Below, piece after piece: positions 1 to 9,280 of a DNA stretch of 45,519 bases. Each line of letters starts with the position of its first letter. The first letter of the stretch is position 1. Where the stretch lies: positions 1 to 45,519 of the forward strand of contig JAWXCB010000100.1 of assembly GCA_034440455.1 (NCBI GenBank). Reading direction: 5' to 3'. This stretch comes from JAWXCB01 sp034440455. Lineage in GTDB: Bacteria; Bacteroidota; Bacteroidia; Chitinophagales; CAIOSU01. The notes beneath the pieces are model-generated. The model was not told the origin of the DNA. It ran no database searches and was given only the letters and a program-made list of their open reading frames with translations. The translations under genes were made by a program, and so were the position numbers.

Positions 1-1
1 A

Positions 2-2551
2 GGTGGTGGCGGTGGTGGCGGTGCGCAAGGCGGAGTTGGCGGTATCGCTGGCTTTGGAGGTGGTGCTTCATTTGGCGTGTATCTTTTTTCAAATGGAACG
101 AATGGAAATTTTATTGACTGTAATCTATCAGTTGGAAATATGGGCGCGGGAGGTAATGGTGGAAATGGTGGAACAGGTGGAAATGGTGGCGTGGGAGGTG
201 TGGGTGATAGAAGCGATTGCGATTTAGGATTGGGCGGTGATGGTGGTAGTGGAGGTAATGGCGGCAACGGTGGTGATGGTGGCAACGGATATGCAGGAAT
301 TAGGAACGCACTGCAAATAGATGGCGGACAAGCGCTTTCTGTAGCCAACATAAATTTCAATCTTGCAGGGCAACCGGTAATTCAGGCTTCAAATGTGAGT
401 TGCACAAATCGCCCTGTAAATCTTTCGGCTGCAAATACGGGAAACTGGACTTTTGGAAATGGTTCTTCGCCTACAGGAGCAAATGCCGCAAGCGCAACTC
501 CAATTTATACCAATACAGGAAGAAAAAACATCACTTACACCAGCGAACAATACACCGGCTTTGTAAACATCGCAATTGACAGCGCAGCCTACAAACCAAA
601 CATCAGCAGTACGGCAACTTTAATTTCGACTGACACTTATTTTCTCTGCGCAGGTGAGCAAGCTGATTTTACCAGTGATGCCTTTGGAGCAGATTACGAT
701 TGGAATTTTGGCGGAGCAATTCTTCCAAACTCTTACAGCACAAAAGATGTAATCGGATTAACATTCACTACTGCCGGAACATTTATCATCACCATGCGCA
801 TCCTCACTGATTGCTGCGGATGGTCGGGACCGGATTCAGTAACATTAATTGTAGAGCCGAGTTCACCTGTTGCGTTTGTAGGCGATACTCTATTGTGCGA
901 AGGTGAATCAACAGTGATTACATTAAGCGGTGCGCCATCCTATGCGTGGATTCCTGACGTTGGCGCGCTGAATGGACCTCTGGCAACCGTGCCGTTGAGT
1001 CCCGCTGTTACTACTTCGTATCTCGTTCTTGGATTCAGTCCTTCGGGAAATTGCACAACGGAAGTAAATGTTACCGTGCATGTAAATGAAATTCCTGTTG
1101 TATCAACCTCGGTTGTGTCTGCAACGTGTACGAATGATGGAAGCGCAACTGCAAATGTTTCGGGTGGCAGCGGCACTTACAATTATCAATGGGATGATGC
1201 AAATGCGCAATCCGCTCAAACTGCTGCGAATTTGTTTACGGGAAATTATACCGTAACGGCAACCGATGCTTTATCAGGATGTTTCAATACAGCATTTGCA
1301 TTCGTTCCCACAGCAGGACCACTCGCATATATCGAAAACACAACACCCGTAACTTGTTATGGCGACAGCGATGGAACTGCAACAGTTGTAGGCACAGGCG
1401 GAACACCCGGATATAATTTTGTTTGGGAAGAGGGCAGCGTAAACGCAACCATTACAGGACTCGCAGCAGGACAATACAGCGTAACGCTTACAGACAATGC
1501 CGGATGCAACTCTGTTACAACTGCATTTATCAGCCAGCCCGATTCGATGGTACTGGATATTTTTTTAATTGACTCTACACAATGTTTTGGAGATGATGAG
1601 GGACGCGCATTTGCGGGTGCTGATGGCGGCAATGGCAGTTACAATTATGAATGGTTTCTTGATTCTCTTTTAACAACACCTCTTGCTGACGCAGACGACT
1701 CGGCAGAAAATCTTATTACTGGAACATATTATGCCGTTGCAACTGACCGCAACGGATGCACAACGTTCAATTCAATTTTCATTCCCGGAACGGGATTGCC
1801 ATTTTCGCTTGATAGCACAGTGGTAAATCCGCTTTGTTATGACAGCGCGAATGGCTCCATTACATTACTTGTTTCAGGAGCAGCGGGCGGATATTCTTAC
1901 ACATGGAATCCGCAAAACATCAGCGGCAACGCAGCGAATAGTTTACCCGCAGGAAATTATTCTGTAACGATTACCGATGTAGCGGGATGCGACACTTCAA
2001 TGAATTTTTTATTGACAGAACCAGCCGCATCTTCTGTTTTGATTACGCCTGATGATACGACTATTCTATTGGGTGAAAGCGTACAGTTGACATCCGTGTA
2101 TCAATCCGCGAATCCATCGGGTGCTTTAATTTATGCGTGGTCGCCTTCCACGCTAAATTGTGATACGTGTCAAAACCCAATTGCAACACCGACTGAGCAG
2201 ACACTTTATACGCTTATTGTTACTGACCAAAATGATTGTCCGGCAACAGCGACTGCATTCATTGATGTTGAGTTGGATAAAATATTTTGGGTTCCCAATG
2301 CATTCACTCCAAATGAAGATGGCGTGAACGACATCTTTCTCGTTTATGGAAAAAATATCAAAGACATCCGGCTCATCATTGCCGACCGCTGGGGCGAAAA
2401 GATTTTTGAAAGTACAAGCCTATCCAATGGCTGGGACGGCACCTACAAAGGCAAGCCGCTGAATCCAGGAGTGTATGTCTATTATGTAGATGCGACTTTT
2501 ATAAACGGAGAAGAGAAATCGGAGAAGGGAAGCGTTACGCTGATACGGTAA
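2..2551 (+). CDS. Secreted Gly-rich / SprB-repeat protein with type-B T9SS sorting domain (5' partial)
   Basis: The reading frame is open from base 2, so the start and any signal peptide lie outside the window; a GTG at 77 is only an internal codon. The visible 849 residues begin with about 95 residues of low-complexity Gly/Asn repeats (GGNGGNGG type). A PKD-like segment follows (motif YDWNFGG, around bases 690-860). Then come four SprB-type repeats between about 1125 and 2010, each opening with a Cys-x-x-(D/S)-G motif and closing with Asp-x-x-G-Cys. The last ~85 residues are the gliding-motility-associated type-B C-terminal domain (VPNAFTPNEDGVND, then RWGEKIF and NPGVYVYYV). Families with this ending are exported by the type IX system and held at the cell surface. 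The ligand or role of this protein cannot be told from sequence. Confidence 0.9.
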   Translation, partial: GGGGGGGAQGGVGGIAGFGGGASFGVYLFSNGTNGNFIDCNLSVGNMGAGGNGGNGGTGGNGGVGGVGDRSDCDLGLGGDGGSGGNGGNGGDGGNGYAGIRNALQIDGGQALSVANINFNLAGQPVIQASNVSCTNRPVNLSAANTGNWTFGNGSSPTGANAASATPIYTNTGRKNITYTSEQYTGFVNIAIDSAAYKPNISSTATLISTDTYFLCAGEQADFTSDAFGADYDWNFGGAILPNSYSTKDVIGLTFTTAGTFIITMRILTDCCGWSGPDSVTLIVEPSSPVAFVGDTLLCEGESTVITLSGAPSYAWIPDVGALNGPLATVPLSPAVTTSYLVLGFSPSGNCTTEVNVTVHVNEIPVVSTSVVSATCTNDGSATANVSGGSGTYNYQWDDANAQSAQTAANLFTGNYTVTATDALSGCFNTAFAFVPTAGPLAYIENTTPVTCYGDSDGTATVVGTGGTPGYNFVWEEGSVNATITGLAAGQYSVTLTDNAGCNSVTTAFISQPDSMVLDIFLIDSTQCFGDDEGRAFAGADGGNGSYNYEWFLDSLLTTPLADADDSAENLITGTYYAVATDRNGCTTFNSIFIPGTGLPFSLDSTVVNPLCYDSANGSITLLVSGAAGGYSYTWNPQNISGNAANSLPAGNYSVTITDVAGCDTSMNFLLTEPAASSVLITPDDTTILLGESVQLTSVYQSANPSGALIYAWSPSTLNCDTCQNPIATPTEQTLYTLIVTDQNDCPATATAFIDVELDKIFWVPNAFTPNEDGVNDIFLVYGKNIKDIRLIIADRWGEKIFESTSLSNGWDGTYKGKPLNPGVYVYYVDATFINGEEKSEKGSVTLIR

Positions 2552-2587
2552 AACTTACAATTGATTTTAAAATTCCCTAACGCGCTT

Positions 2588-2938
2588 TTACCTGATTCCT
2601 AATTGGAATGAAATTGCAGATAGAATTTCTTCCTGCAACAATTCATCCTTTAATTTACCATACAACTTCACCAATCGTTTCTTGTCTAAGGTTCTGATTT
2701 GATATCAAAGAACCACGGATTCTTTTTCCAGTCCTGATAATTTTTTAGGAAGTAATGCTTCATTGGGATAAATGCTCCGGTTCTTTTTTCTTGAAGTAAG
2801 CGGAAGCACATTAACAACTGAAAGCACTTCATTGATTTGATTTTCGCTGATAACCATTACAGGTCTTGTTTTCCCTTGCTCCGAGCCGATGACAGGGTCT
2901 AAATTCGCCAGCCAAATGGTCCATTTTTGAAATTTCAT
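2588..2938 (-). pseudogene. MazF/PemK-family toxin interrupted by an in-frame TGA
   Basis: The reading starts at an ATG that overlaps the upstream antitoxin stop (ATGA) and gives 77 residues before TGA at 2705-2707: WTIWLANLDPVIGSEQGKTRPVMVIS, the usual MazF/PemK N-terminus, through LSGLEKESVVL. The same frame then continues for 38 codons as YQIRTLDKKRLVKLYGKL..., the family's conserved C-terminal motif, to TAA at 2588-2590. Read through, the protein would be 116 residues, the normal family length. The TGA sits where relatives commonly have a small residue or Cys, so a single base change from TGC/TGT is the simplest cause. MazF proteins are ribosome-independent or ribosome-associated mRNA endoribonucleases. 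The truncated form lacks the last strand and helix and is probably inactive. A sequencing error is possible. Confidence 0.85.
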
Positions 2939-3162
2939 AGACTTTCATCGCTTATGCCTTCAAAATCCTTGTTCACTTCACTCATGTCCTGAATAAAAAG
3001 CGGGTCTGTGGCTGCCCGCTTCATCCGTTTCATTTTTTCTTTTTTTGAAAGCGGAATTTCTTCAACAGTAACAACCACCTTTTTTTTTGAAGGAAAATCC
3101 TGCGGCAGGTTAATAATCAGTTGATGGTTTTTCGGCACATCAAATATTTCCTTAAACGACAT
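2935..3162 (-). CDS. Antitoxin partner of the broken MazF-type toxin
   Basis: The 75-residue protein starts at MSFKEIFDVP (ATG at 3160-3162); an upstream in-frame GTG-type start would add an unlikely hydrophobic stretch. Its layout is usual for Bacteroidota antitoxins: a short beta-rich N-terminus (HQLIINLPQDFPSKKKVVVTVEE), a basic linker (KKEKMKRMKRAATDP) and an acidic tail that would bind the toxin. The stop overlaps the toxin ATG (ATGA), so translation of the pair is coupled. With the toxin truncated, the antitoxin is now either an orphan or a pair under decay. The specific antitoxin family is not recognised; the assignment rests on position and composition. Confidence 0.7.
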   Translation of the reverse strand: MSFKEIFDVPKNHQLIINLPQDFPSKKKVVVTVEEIPLSKKEKMKRMKRAATDPLFIQDMSEVNKDFEGISDESL

Positions 3163-3282
3163 AGAATAAATTTTAAACAAAATTACTCGAACCAATAATC
3201 AAAGTTGATTGAACTCTAATCATTTTCATTGGAGTTTCTCTCTTATTCTCAATAACTTTCAAGGTAGAACACACATCTGTTC

Positions 3283-6200
3283 ATGCGCTTCTCTCGTTTC
3301 TTTTCTTTTTGCATCCTCTTTGTGTTAGCTAATCAAACACAAGCACAGAACTACAACAATCCGGGCGGCATGGTGCAAACATGCGTAGGAAATTTTAACG
3401 ACACGGGCGGAAGCGCGGCAACTTATGATGATGACGAATATATTGTCACCACCCTTTGCCCGAGTGGAGCAGGCAATTGCGTGTCTGTCAGTTTCTCCAC
3501 GTTCAATCTTGAAAATAATTTCGATTACCTCACAATTTATGACGGACCTTCTACAGCCTCACCGCTCATCGGAACTTATACCGGCACTTCATCACCCGGA
3601 GCAATCGTTGCGAGCAGCGGCTGTCTCACGTTTGTGTTTGAATCAGACTTTTCCATCACCAATCCCGGCTGGGTAGCGCAAATTGCCTGCGTTCCATGTG
3701 GCTTGCCTCCACCCTGCGCGGGCACAACGCCTGCTTGCGCTTCTCCTGTGCCTGATGAATGTTCAAGTGCTTGTCATCTCGGCACATTGTCAGCGCCACC
3801 TGCGTGTCCGCAAACGGGAAATGCTACGAATGTTTTTTGCTTGAACAACATCGGAGCAACTCCCGCTTCACCTTACAATGCGTTGGGCGGCTGCCAGCCG
3901 AATGGCGCAAACATGCCAAATCCTGCTGCGGATGTGTGGTATTCATTTGTTGCTTCCTCAAATATTTTGGATGTGCGCATTCAGGGATTAAACACTCCGA
4001 GCCTCGGATTTTACGAAGGAAATAATTGCAATACATTTATCGGCAGAGGTTGTGGAGTTGGTAGTTTTGGTTTGCTCACTGCTTCCTTTCAACCCGTTTT
4101 TCCGGGAAGAAGATATTACCTGCGCATCAGCGGTGCAGACACAAGCGACACGGGGGAATTTACACTTACAATTACCGGGCGCAACGATTGTGACCCATGC
4201 CTCATCAATTACAACCTCACTGCATCACCACTTCCTGTGAGCACAGTGTATCAGCCTGGCGAGCGCGTGCATTTCTGTCTCACGGTGAGTCAGTGGTCGC
4301 CTACTTCCGTCAACTGGCTTCATGCAGTGGTGACTGATTTTGGTCCGGGGTGGAATCTTGGTTCGCTCACGGTTTCTCCACCTGCTTCCTGTGACGGTTA
4401 TGGTTCGTGGGGATGGTACAATTCTGTTACAAGCACTGCAACTGGATTGGTTTCAGATCCGGGGTTTTTTTATGAATCAACACAAGGCTGTTCTTCTTGC
4501 AATGCGAGCAATCCCGGAGATAACTATGGCGATAATTGCACAGGCGCTGTCAATTTTGTTTTCTGTTGGGATATTACCGTTGCAGATTGTCCGCCTGCCG
4601 CGCATGGCGATAATCTGAATGTTTCCATCAACACGTATGGCGATGGCGAGACCGGCTCGTGGACGAGCTTCGCTTGCGCTGCCGACCCGCTGGTTGATTT
4701 TTTTGCAACGCTCTCTTGCTGCCCGCAGCCGTTGTTGCAATTTAAAAATGTGAGCTGCTCAGGCGCGCAGGATGGATGGATAATTGCCGAGGCACAAGGT
4801 GTTGCTCCTTTCACCTACAACTGGCTCGACACGGCAGGAAATATTTTAAAAACAACAGTTGGCAATTTTCCTGACACGTTGCAAAATCTTTCCACAGGAA
4901 ATTATACGGTGGAAATCACCGATGATTTACAATGTTTCACTACGACTGATTTCACAATTAGCGAGCCTGCTGCTTTATCTGTGAATCTGAACGTAACGAA
5001 CATAAGTTGCAACGGGCAAAATAACGGAAGCATCACAGCAAATGTTTCAGGAGGAAGCGTGCCGTATCAATATTCTCTTGATGGAATCAACTTTCAGGCA
5101 TCGAATATTTTCACCGGATTGAGTGATGGAAATTATACAGTGACTGTGCGCGATGACAGCACATGTATCGCTACACAAACTGCAACAATCATCGAACCAG
5201 GGCTATTGATTATTGCACTGGATTCAATTATAGACGCATCTTGTTTTTCAGGAAACAATGGTGCGATTTACACGACCGTTTCAGGAGGCACAGTGTCTTA
5301 TTCATTTCAATGGTCAAATGGTGGAAACACCGAAGACATCTTTAATCTTGCTGGCGGCACGTATATTTTATCCGTGAGTGATGCGAACTCCTGCAATGCC
5401 AGTGATACATTTCTTGTAAATGCAGGTAGCGGATTTACATTAAGCACAACTACAACCGATGTTACCTGCAATGGAAATGCGGATGGCGCAGCACAAGTAA
5501 CTGTGAGCGGTGGTATCTTGCCGTTTAATTTTTTATGGTCGAATGGCGATACGTTGCAAAATCTTAATGGAGTTGTTGCAAGCGTTTATTCTGTAATTGT
5601 AACAGACGCGAATAATTGCACCGACAGCGCAAGCGCAACAGTGAATGAGCCGACACTTTTATCCCTTTCAGGAATTGCTACCGATGCAAGATGTTTCACC
5701 GGCAATGACGGTTCAATTCAACTCACTGCGTCAGGCGGAATCACGCCTTACGAGTATTCGAATGATGGAATTCAGTTTCAGAATTCAGGAATTTTTAATG
5801 CAGTCCCGGGTGGAAATTATCAGGCTGTGACACGTGATTCAAACGATTGCATAGCAACAATCAGCCTCGTTGTAAATACACCCTTGCCGATTGCAACCAT
5901 CATGAATATCACTGATGTAAATTGTTTTGGAGGAATTGATGGAACAGCATCCGTTTCAACAGCGGGGCAGAATACTCCATTCACTTTTTACTGGAATACA
6001 GGCTTAACGGACAGCGCGATTAACGGTTTGAATACCGGAAATTATTTTGTTACCGTAACAGACGCAAACGGGTGCAATGCTTATGATACCGCCAGCATCA
6101 ACTCACCTCTTGCTTTAACATTAAATGCCATCCTATCCGATGCGCAATGTAATGGAAGCAATGACGGCTCTATCAGTTTGCAAGTTTCGGGAGGAACGCC

Positions 6201-7338
6201 CGCTTACAATTATTTGTGGAATGGCGGACAAACAATCGCAACACTTGATTCACTCCTTGCAGGCGCGTATGATGTGGTTGTTACTGATTATAATAGTTGC
6301 ACAGTTTCCGGTTCTTATTCCATTACAGAGCCTTCAGCAATTTTACTTTCAACCGACTCAACTGATGTGTTGTGCAAGGGAGCAAACAATGGCGTGGCAA
6401 CTGTTTCTGCTTCGGGCGGAATTCCACCTTATACTTATCAATGGGATGCGGGCGCAAATAACCAAACCACTTCCAGCGCGATAAATCTTCGCGCAGGAAC
6501 ATACAGCGCGGTTATATCGGATGCTCACCACTGCACTGATTCTGCAAGCGTGATTGTTGCTGAACCGCTGCTCATTTTGCTTCAGCTTGATACAGCAATT
6601 AACCCGTTGTGCTTTGGTGAATCTTCGGGTTCGATTGCAGTTTCTGCCAGCGGAGGCAGTGGGGCGCTTGATTTCAGTTGGAATACCAACCCGCCTTACA
6701 ACGGAACAAATCCAACAGGTTTGCCGGAAGGCAATTACAGTGTAGTTGTTACCGATGCAAATGGTTGCTCCGATTCGCTGACGGCAACGCTAACTAATCC
6801 GCCTCCATTCATCGTTTCTATTTTACCTGCGGATACCACAATCACGTATGGCGACAGCGTGCAACTTCATGCAGTTCGCGCTCCCGCAAATATTTCACCC
6901 TCCTACATTTGGGAACCGATTACAGAAATTGCATGGTGCATCTCTCCTTGTTCACAACCTTTTGTAAGCCCCACGACTCCGACTACGTTTTCAGTGGTGT
7001 TGATTGACCCGAACACCGATTGCACAGCAAGCGCAGAGGCTTTTGTAAATGTAGAATATGAAAATGTGATTTACCCGCCAAACGCTTTCACCCCCGATGG
7101 CGATGGCATAAATGATGCGTTTGAAATTTTCTTCGGACCGGAATTAGTGCGTATGTATTACATCATCTTCAACCGCTGGGGTGAAAAATTATTTCAAACG
7201 CAAACCCTCGGTGATTTTTGGAAAGGAGTTTATCGCGGAAAAAAAATGAACCCGGGAGTTTATGTTTATGCCATCAATGCTACTTTCCTCGATGGCGAGC
7301 AGAAATTTTACAAAGGAAGTTTTACGTTGCTGCGCTGA
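3283..7338 (+). CDS. Large secreted CUB / SprB-repeat protein with type-B T9SS sorting domain
   Basis: The 1351-residue protein begins with a signal peptide (hydrophobic residues 6-16, likely cleavage after A21). A CUB-like domain follows at about 30-135 (FDYLTIYDGPS, SSGCLTFVFESD). Next is a Cys-rich region with a jelly-roll-like segment (ADVWYSF ... YYLRISG, about 140-305), then a segment rich in Trp/Gly and Cys. Nine consecutive SprB-type repeats span roughly bases 4750-6770, each about 55 residues with conserved CxG..DG, SGG and VTDxxxC motifs. The last ~90 residues are the type-B C-terminal domain (PPNAFTPDGDGINDAF, FNRWGEKLF, NPGVYVYAI). By family this is a surface or released adhesin-like protein exported by T9SS. 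The gene ends exactly where the convergent SDR gene ends, with no intergenic bases. Confidence 0.93.
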   Translation: MRFSRFFSFCILFVLANQTQAQNYNNPGGMVQTCVGNFNDTGGSAATYDDDEYIVTTLCPSGAGNCVSVSFSTFNLENNFDYLTIYDGPSTASPLIGTYTGTSSPGAIVASSGCLTFVFESDFSITNPGWVAQIACVPCGLPPPCAGTTPACASPVPDECSSACHLGTLSAPPACPQTGNATNVFCLNNIGATPASPYNALGGCQPNGANMPNPAADVWYSFVASSNILDVRIQGLNTPSLGFYEGNNCNTFIGRGCGVGSFGLLTASFQPVFPGRRYYLRISGADTSDTGEFTLTITGRNDCDPCLINYNLTASPLPVSTVYQPGERVHFCLTVSQWSPTSVNWLHAVVTDFGPGWNLGSLTVSPPASCDGYGSWGWYNSVTSTATGLVSDPGFFYESTQGCSSCNASNPGDNYGDNCTGAVNFVFCWDITVADCPPAAHGDNLNVSINTYGDGETGSWTSFACAADPLVDFFATLSCCPQPLLQFKNVSCSGAQDGWIIAEAQGVAPFTYNWLDTAGNILKTTVGNFPDTLQNLSTGNYTVEITDDLQCFTTTDFTISEPAALSVNLNVTNISCNGQNNGSITANVSGGSVPYQYSLDGINFQASNIFTGLSDGNYTVTVRDDSTCIATQTATIIEPGLLIIALDSIIDASCFSGNNGAIYTTVSGGTVSYSFQWSNGGNTEDIFNLAGGTYILSVSDANSCNASDTFLVNAGSGFTLSTTTTDVTCNGNADGAAQVTVSGGILPFNFLWSNGDTLQNLNGVVASVYSVIVTDANNCTDSASATVNEPTLLSLSGIATDARCFTGNDGSIQLTASGGITPYEYSNDGIQFQNSGIFNAVPGGNYQAVTRDSNDCIATISLVVNTPLPIATIMNITDVNCFGGIDGTASVSTAGQNTPFTFYWNTGLTDSAINGLNTGNYFVTVTDANGCNAYDTASINSPLALTLNAILSDAQCNGSNDGSISLQVSGGTPAYNYLWNGGQTIATLDSLLAGAYDVVVTDYNSCTVSGSYSITEPSAILLSTDSTDVLCKGANNGVATVSASGGIPPYTYQWDAGANNQTTSSAINLRAGTYSAVISDAHHCTDSASVIVAEPLLILLQLDTAINPLCFGESSGSIAVSASGGSGALDFSWNTNPPYNGTNPTGLPEGNYSVVVTDANGCSDSLTATLTNPPPFIVSILPADTTITYGDSVQLHAVRAPANISPSYIWEPITEIAWCISPCSQPFVSPTTPTTFSVVLIDPNTDCTASAEAFVNVEYENVIYPPNAFTPDGDGINDAFEIFFGPELVRMYYIIFNRWGEKLFQTQTLGDFWKGVYRGKKMNPGVYVYAINATFLDGEQKFYKGSFTLLR

Positions 7339-8211
7339 TTACTTCGCGCCCCTTGTCATCTGTTCAATCATATCCCACATTTCACTCGGCACGGCTTCCA
7401 TGCCGCTAAACTGACCTGCGCCCTTCAGCCATTCACCGCCATCAATCGTGATGCAGTCGCCATTGATGTAAGAAGAAAAATCTGACACAAGAAACGCGCA
7501 GAGATTTGCGAGTTCCTGATTTTCACCCACCCTACCTACGGGCACTTTTTTTGCTGGGTCAAATTTTTCTGCAAGTTCTCCGGGTACTAAACGCTCCCAT
7601 GCGCCTTTTGTAGGAAATGGTCCAGGGGCAACCGCGTTGAAACGAATTTTATATTTCGCCCACTCCACCGCGAGCGAGCGCGTCATTGCAAGCACACCGG
7701 CTTTTGCGCATACGCTCGGAAGTACGTAGCCGGAGCCAGTCCATGCATACGTAGTTACAATACTTAAAACTGTACCGGGTTGTTTTTCCTTAATCCAATG
7801 TTTGCCAAGTGCGAGCGTGTAATTAATCGAGCCTTGCAACACAATTCCTATTACCGCTTCAAATGCTTTTGGCGAAAGCCTTTCCGTTGGGCTGATAAAA
7901 TTTCCTGCGGCATTATTTACGAGCGCATCCACCCTGCCGAATTTTTCGAGCGACTGCTTTAGCACGTTTTCCACTTCTTCATATTTGCGCACGTCAGATT
8001 GCAGCGCAAGCACTTTGCCTCCGGTTTCTTTTTCCAATTCTTTAGCTGTTTCCTCCAGCTTTTCAATTTTGCGACTGGTGATGATGAGGTTTGCGCCTAA
8101 TTCCAAAAAATATTTTCCCATCGCTTTTCCCAAGCCGGTTCCACCGCCTGTGATGAGAATGGTTTTTCCTTTAAGCGCATCTTGCCGGAGCATGGGTTCG
8201 TTGTAGAGCAT
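7339..8211 (-). CDS. SDR oxidoreductase of the 2,4-dienoyl-CoA reductase type
   Basis: The 290-residue Rossmann protein has the cofactor motif TGGGTGLG at residues 21-28, the NNAAGNF motif typical of dienoyl-CoA reductases, and APGPFPTKGAWERL near the substrate loop. The usual SDR catalytic YxxxK is replaced by S-V-C-A-K (PSVCAKAGVLAMTRSLAVEWA), as in the DECR branch, where this Tyr is also absent. That supports reduction of 2,4-dienoyl-CoA in unsaturated fatty-acid beta-oxidation, probably with NADPH. A starting ATG at residue 7 (MLRQDALKGK) is also possible. The stop codon lies immediately next to the stop of the large T9SS gene on the other strand. The exact substrate is inferred. Confidence 0.85.
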   Translation of the reverse strand: MLYNEPMLRQDALKGKTILITGGGTGLGKAMGKYFLELGANLIITSRKIEKLEETAKELEKETGGKVLALQSDVRKYEEVENVLKQSLEKFGRVDALVNNAAGNFISPTERLSPKAFEAVIGIVLQGSINYTLALGKHWIKEKQPGTVLSIVTTYAWTGSGYVLPSVCAKAGVLAMTRSLAVEWAKYKIRFNAVAPGPFPTKGAWERLVPGELAEKFDPAKKVPVGRVGENQELANLCAFLVSDFSSYINGDCITIDGGEWLKGAGQFSGMEAVPSEMWDMIEQMTRGAK

Positions 8212-8220
8212 GGTTGTGTT

Positions 8221-8253
8221 AATTACGAATTAGGAATTACGAATGACGAATTT
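8221..8253. repeat. Short imperfect tandem repeat of ATTACGAAT units
   Basis: Three imperfect copies of a roughly 11-base unit (AATTACGAATT, GGAATTACGAA, TGACGAATT) lie upstream of the SDR start. A second low-complexity tract (CTGCGGTCTGTAGTCTG) follows at about 8303-8320. Such tracts are commonly scattered between Bacteroidota genes; no function is assigned. Confidence 0.6.
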
Positions 8254-8332
8254 ATGAAAAACCAAAGGTAGAATAATCTTTGAGAGATTTTGCAGTGCAC
8301 TATCGTCTGCGGTCTGTAGTCTGTTGAGCCAA

Positions 8333-8701
8333 CTAAAACTGTCCCGTAGAAAGCAAAACCAACGTACAGGCTTCAATCGTTTCGATTCCTTTTGATTCGG
8401 CTAATTTTTGAAACTCCCGATTCTCAGTGCCGGGATTGAAGACGATGCGCTTAGGCTTAATGGTGTTGAGGATGTAGTCGTAATAACTTTTCTGAATGGA
8501 CGGGTTCACATATAATGTGACAGTGTCAACGTCTTTGAATTCTTTTCGCTCCGTTTCAATTTTCATTCCGTTTATATCTCCCTGCTCAATACCAAACGGA
8601 ATTACCTCGTTTCCTTTTTCTTTCAACCTGCTTGCTGCAAGGTATGCATAGCGTGAGCGGTTGGTGGATGCGCCCACTACTAAAGTTTTTTTTCCTGCCA
8701 T
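8333..8701 (-). CDS. CoA-binding (Rossmann) domain protein
   Basis: The 122-residue protein starts at MAGKKTLVVGAS (ATG 8699-8701); the longer frame would add only ten unconserved residues. The N-terminal VVGASTNRSRYAY is the nucleotide/CoA-binding loop of the CoA_binding_2 family. The family ending is also clear, with KPKRIVFNPGTENREF and GIETIEACTLVLL carrying the conserved Asn-Pro-Gly-x-Glu and Glu-x-Cys-x-x-Val features. Members are single-domain proteins related to the CoA-binding part of succinyl-CoA synthetase and usually have no known reaction. It stands alone between repeat-rich spacers. Confidence 0.85.
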   Translation of the reverse strand: MAGKKTLVVGASTNRSRYAYLAASRLKEKGNEVIPFGIEQGDINGMKIETERKEFKDVDTVTLYVNPSIQKSYYDYILNTIKPKRIVFNPGTENREFQKLAESKGIETIEACTLVLLSTGQF

Positions 8702-8776
8702 TGTTTTGAATTGCAACCCTATAAAGCGCAAACAACGGAAAAAAGTTTGGATTGGGAACGCTTGGGTGGGCTTCTC

Positions 8777-8806
8777 TCCGCCTTAGGCGGAAGACACAGA
8801 GGGGTA
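8777..8806 (-). repeat. Dispersed hairpin repeat, copy 1 (inverted, diverged)
   Basis: A perfect 15-base palindromic core (TCCGCCTTAGGCGGA, 8777-8791) is followed by AGACACAGAGGGGTA. Read on the minus strand it gives TACCCCTCTGTGTCTTCCGCC, a diverged form of the repeat seen at 8835, 27340 and 30096. Confidence 0.6.
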
Positions 8807-8834
8807 TTTGCTGCAATAAAGGATTTTTTTGTTT

Positions 8835-8865
8835 TACCCCTTTGTATTTCCCCTATAAGGGGAAA
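8835..8865 (+). repeat. Dispersed hairpin repeat, copy 2
   Basis: TACCCCTTTGTATTTCCCC is followed by a hairpin (TTTCCCC-TATA-GGGGAAA). It is nearly identical over its first 19 bases to the copies at 27340 and 30096. Copies 1 and 2 face each other about 30 bases apart, so this spacer could form a larger fold. Confidence 0.7.
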
Positions 8866-8940
8866 CGCCTTCGCTCAAAGCACACCATTCATTGAAACAT
8901 TTTTTCAATAACTAAGTAAAACAACGTAATCAACCCAACA

Positions 8941-9228
8941 ATGAGATTACACAAAGGCATCACAAACAAGGAGAAGCGCATGTTGAACAAGCTGGTGGAA
9001 GAAAATCTTGCCGAAGGCAAAGAACTCTCGCTGCTTCGCACGCGGCTCAGTCAGATTGCGCTGTTATGCAGACTCTTCAATAAAAAGGTTGAAATCACTT
9101 ACGAAACGGAAAAACAGGAACTGAAAACAATCGTAACCCGCGTATGGCTCACCACTTGCAAAAGCGTGGTGCTGAAAGAGGGTGTTTCAATTCCGACAGT
9201 GAGTATTAAGGATGTGAAGGTGGTGTGA
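8941..9228 (+). CDS. Small conserved-looking protein of unknown function
   Basis: The 95-residue soluble protein is Lys/Glu/Leu rich, with a predicted helical N-terminal half (residues 8-50) and a beta-rich C-terminal half (VEITYETEKQ, IVTRVWLTT, IPTVSIKDVKVV). There is no signal peptide or membrane segment, and I do not recognise the family. The frame has a clean ATG start and coding-like composition. It reads away from the repeat-rich spacer and towards the mobile-element remnant, with no convincing operon partner. It could mark the outer edge of the element. Confidence 0.55.
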   Translation: MRLHKGITNKEKRMLNKLVEENLAEGKELSLLRTRLSQIALLCRLFNKKVEITYETEKQELKTIVTRVWLTTCKSVVLKEGVSIPTVSIKDVKVV

Positions 9229-9280
9229 ACTTGCTTATCCCTTCGTAATCAAATTTTGCCCTATCGCCCAAGCGATTTTA

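Noticed and set aside
3..227. 74-codon ORF at the window start
   Set aside because: It is an alternative phase of the Gly-rich repeat; the true frame (from base 2) continues into the sorting-domain protein.
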